From the NCBI GenBank assembly GCA_018897135.1, contig JAHILJ010000088.1, positions 1 to 6,349 of the forward strand: DNA of 6,349 nt, in the 5' to 3' direction. This DNA comes from Nanobdellota archaeon (GTDB taxonomy: Archaea > Nanobdellota > Nanobdellia > Pacearchaeales > GW2011-AR1). Made by a program: the position numbers and the translations under genes. Positions 5,329 to 6,349 of the stretch are shown here, one piece after another. Each line of letters starts with the position of its first letter. Position 1 is the first letter of the stretch. The notes under the pieces were generated by a model. It made no database searches. It saw only the letters and a program-made list of their open reading frames with translations, and was not told where the DNA came from.

Positions 5329-5562
5329 TCAGTTCTCCTGTTCGAGTTTGAGTTCTTTTACCTGATCTTCGCCTAAAACTTTAAAACACTTCAGAACCGG
5401 CTTTACCTTAGCCATGATGGTTATATCACCAGGGGATAGCTCATATTTTTCTGTCTTGTAAGTCTTATTAGGCTCGTCTGAGAAGCCTCTAAACTGCACA
5501 AAACAATACTCACCACTTAGAATATCATCTTTGTTTTTTGGTAATATCATAAGGTGAGCCAT
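5329..5562 (-). CDS. Hypothetical protein, 77 aa
   Basis: I recognise no family. The product begins MAHLMILPKNKDDILSGEYC, has a central segment FVQFRGFSDEPNKTYKTEKY, then ELSPGDITIMAKVKPVLKCF, and ends in a charged tail (EDQVKELKLEQEN). The alternation of short hydrophobic runs suggests a small beta-rich soluble domain, with no signal peptide or membrane segment. The ATG at 5562 is preferred over the GTG at 5577. Neither has a strong ribosome binding site (GGAAA eight bases before the ATG; AGGAAG thirteen before the GTG), and a stop at 5584-5586 excludes a longer form. It ends 20 bases before the decayed toxin fragment and could once have formed an operon with it. It does not look like a RelB/DinJ antitoxin. 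Confidence 0.55.
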   Translation of the reverse strand: MAHLMILPKNKDDILSGEYCFVQFRGFSDEPNKTYKTEKYELSPGDITIMAKVKPVLKCFKVLGEDQVKELKLEQEN

Positions 5563-5577
5563 TTTCTCTATTTCCAC

Positions 5578-5756
5578 AAGAATTTACATGCTTCCTGATT
5601 GCCCTATCCCGCTTATGTCAAGAATCTCTTTTTAACAGTCTCGAACTCTCGGGGTCACAAACTTCAAGAGATATGGTTTTTTCCCGAACTTCTTAAATAC
5701 CACCAGGTACGACATCTTTTGGATATTGAGAACATTATGGGATTTTACCAAATATT
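5578..5756. other. Intergenic region without a supported gene
   Basis: I see no convincing gene, RNA or terminator here. Short open frames exist on both strands (plus-strand TTG at 5599; a minus-strand frame ending near 5634), but none has a ribosome binding site or a recognisable motif. A TTGACA on the minus strand (about 5622-5617) has no -10 partner at the right distance. Confidence 0.5.
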
Positions 5757-6278
5757 CTACTTTTCTGAAGTAATTCCAGATATTTTTTGAGCCAATCTTC
5801 TCATATTTACTGATAGTAATTCATCAATTTTACCTTTACAATCCTCAATCCATGATTCTAATATTTTGCCACTTTCAACATCTATCAACCGAGAATTAAC
5901 TGAATAAGTTGAACCTATATATCCAATGCTTCCAGCAATCATATGAGAAGCCCCAAGTAATTTCCCAACTTCAATAACACATTCGTCTGAAGTACAACCT
6001 GATAGCTGAAAACCTTGCTCATCTAATACTTCTTCCATTTTACTTCTTTCGATAATGTTGAATATATAATTTTTAATTAATTCAGATCTTAACCTTTCTG
6101 TTAAAATCTTTGATTCTTCATCTGAAATATTATAGGATTCAAAATCTAAAACAGCTATAGTTTTTATTGTATGGCAAGAATCTAAGCTTGCTCCAATATA
6201 TTGATAAGTGGATATTTCGGTCAACTCGGACACCTGTTTCGGAATTATTCGGACAGTTTGAGATTGTTCTGTTTTCAC
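5757..6278 (-). CDS. CsgG-like domain protein lacking a signal peptide (probably 5'-truncated)
   Basis: The product has 173 residues. From about residue 38 it matches CsgG/FlgO/LpoB-type envelope proteins: TIAVLDFESYNISDEES, LTERLRSELI, IIERSKMEEVLDEQGFQLSG, CTSDECVIEVGKLLGASHM, AGSIGYIGSTYSVNSRLIDV and a final helix near SVNMRRLAQKISG. Such proteins are normally exported and often lipid-anchored in the outer membrane. Here the first 37 residues (MKTEQSQTVRIIPKQ and on) contain no hydrophobic signal core or lipobox. The only start for the full frame is a GTG at 6278, with a stop at 6282-6284 and GGAG twelve bases away, too far for a good ribosome binding site. The upstream DNA holds IS-end-like repeats. 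I infer that the original N-terminus was lost in a rearrangement and that this is a gene remnant or a cytosolic fragment. Confidence 0.75.
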   Translation of the reverse strand: MKTEQSQTVRIIPKQVSELTEISTYQYIGASLDSCHTIKTIAVLDFESYNISDEESKILTERLRSELIKNYIFNIIERSKMEEVLDEQGFQLSGCTSDECVIEVGKLLGASHMIAGSIGYIGSTYSVNSRLIDVESGKILESWIEDCKGKIDELLSVNMRRLAQKISGITSEK

Positions 6279-6331
6279 TTTTTAAAATTACTCCAAAGTG
6301 TCCGAATTGGAAAGTGAATTTTTCACTTTTC
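6226..6331. repeat. Cluster of direct and inverted repeats, resembling IS21-type terminal repeats
   Basis: ATTCGGACAGTTTG (6247-6260) is inverted at 6294-6307 (CAAAGTGTCCGAAT) with 13 of 14 bases matching; a further TCGGACA is at 6226-6232. TTTTCACTTTT occurs at 6272-6282 and 6320-6330, and AAAGTGAA/TTCACTTT forms a hairpin at 6311-6329. Ends starting TGTCCGAA with GGAAAGTGAA and TTTTCACTTTT nearby recall the multiple terminal repeats of IS21-family elements. The element itself would lie right of the window, so this assignment is tentative. Confidence 0.4.
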
Positions 6332-6349
6332 TCATGGAATCCCCTTTTA

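Noticed and set aside
5599..5790. 63-aa plus-strand frame starting at TTG
   Set aside because: Weak start codon, no ribosome binding site, no recognisable motif, and it runs into the end of the CsgG-like gene on the other strand.

Overview
The window looks like accessory DNA from an AT-rich bacterium. The best taxonomic hints are a CsgG-like protein with the TIAVLDFE and SGCTSDECVIEVGKLLGA signatures and a transposase of the HQTS..STD..FSRW.QENFF type. In my recollection both are common in FCB-group and candidate-phylum genomes (Cloacimonadota, Marinimicrobia, Calditrichota and similar). This assignment is an inference and is weak.

Layout from left to right. 1-978 (+) is the C-terminal part of a transposase whose reading frame is already open at the window edge. 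979-1173 is non-coding and carries an iteron-like cluster of the 9-mer TTGTGTAAC, including three perfect tandem copies. 1174-3427 (-) is a small replication module in transcription order: a MerR/excisionase-like DNA-binding protein, a possible 43-aa protein, and a CHC2-Toprim primase fused to a RecA-like helicase and a C-terminal helix-turn-helix. Its likely promoter, at 3512-3540, is embedded in copies of TGTAAGTT, a motif close to the downstream 9-mer. 3566-3598 is a clear intrinsic terminator for the next gene, 3630-4331 (-), an unrecognised 233-aa charged protein whose ribosome binding site lies in the loop of a perfect dyad. 4352-4502 holds nested inverted repeats and no gene.

4503-5124 (-) is a MazEF-type toxin-antitoxin pair with overlapping genes, visibly richer in G+C than its left neighbours. 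Just upstream, at 5137-5308 (-), lies a decayed YafQ/RelE-type toxin fragment whose sequence appears to contain the mazEF promoter. 5329-5562 (-) encodes an unrecognised 77-aa protein. 5757-6278 (-) encodes a CsgG-like domain protein without a signal peptide, and its 5' side runs into clustered direct and inverted repeats that resemble an insertion-sequence end.

Reading of the whole. Primase-helicase, small DNA-binding protein, iteron-like repeats and a stability module fit a plasmid-like or satellite-like integrated element, or its remains, beside transposon and toxin debris. No integrase, relaxase, capsid or defence gene is visible, so the type of element cannot be fixed from this window. 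I did not find a system I could defend as entirely new. The strongest leads are the paired repeat arrays around the replication module, the unknown 233-aa protein and the toxin remnant.
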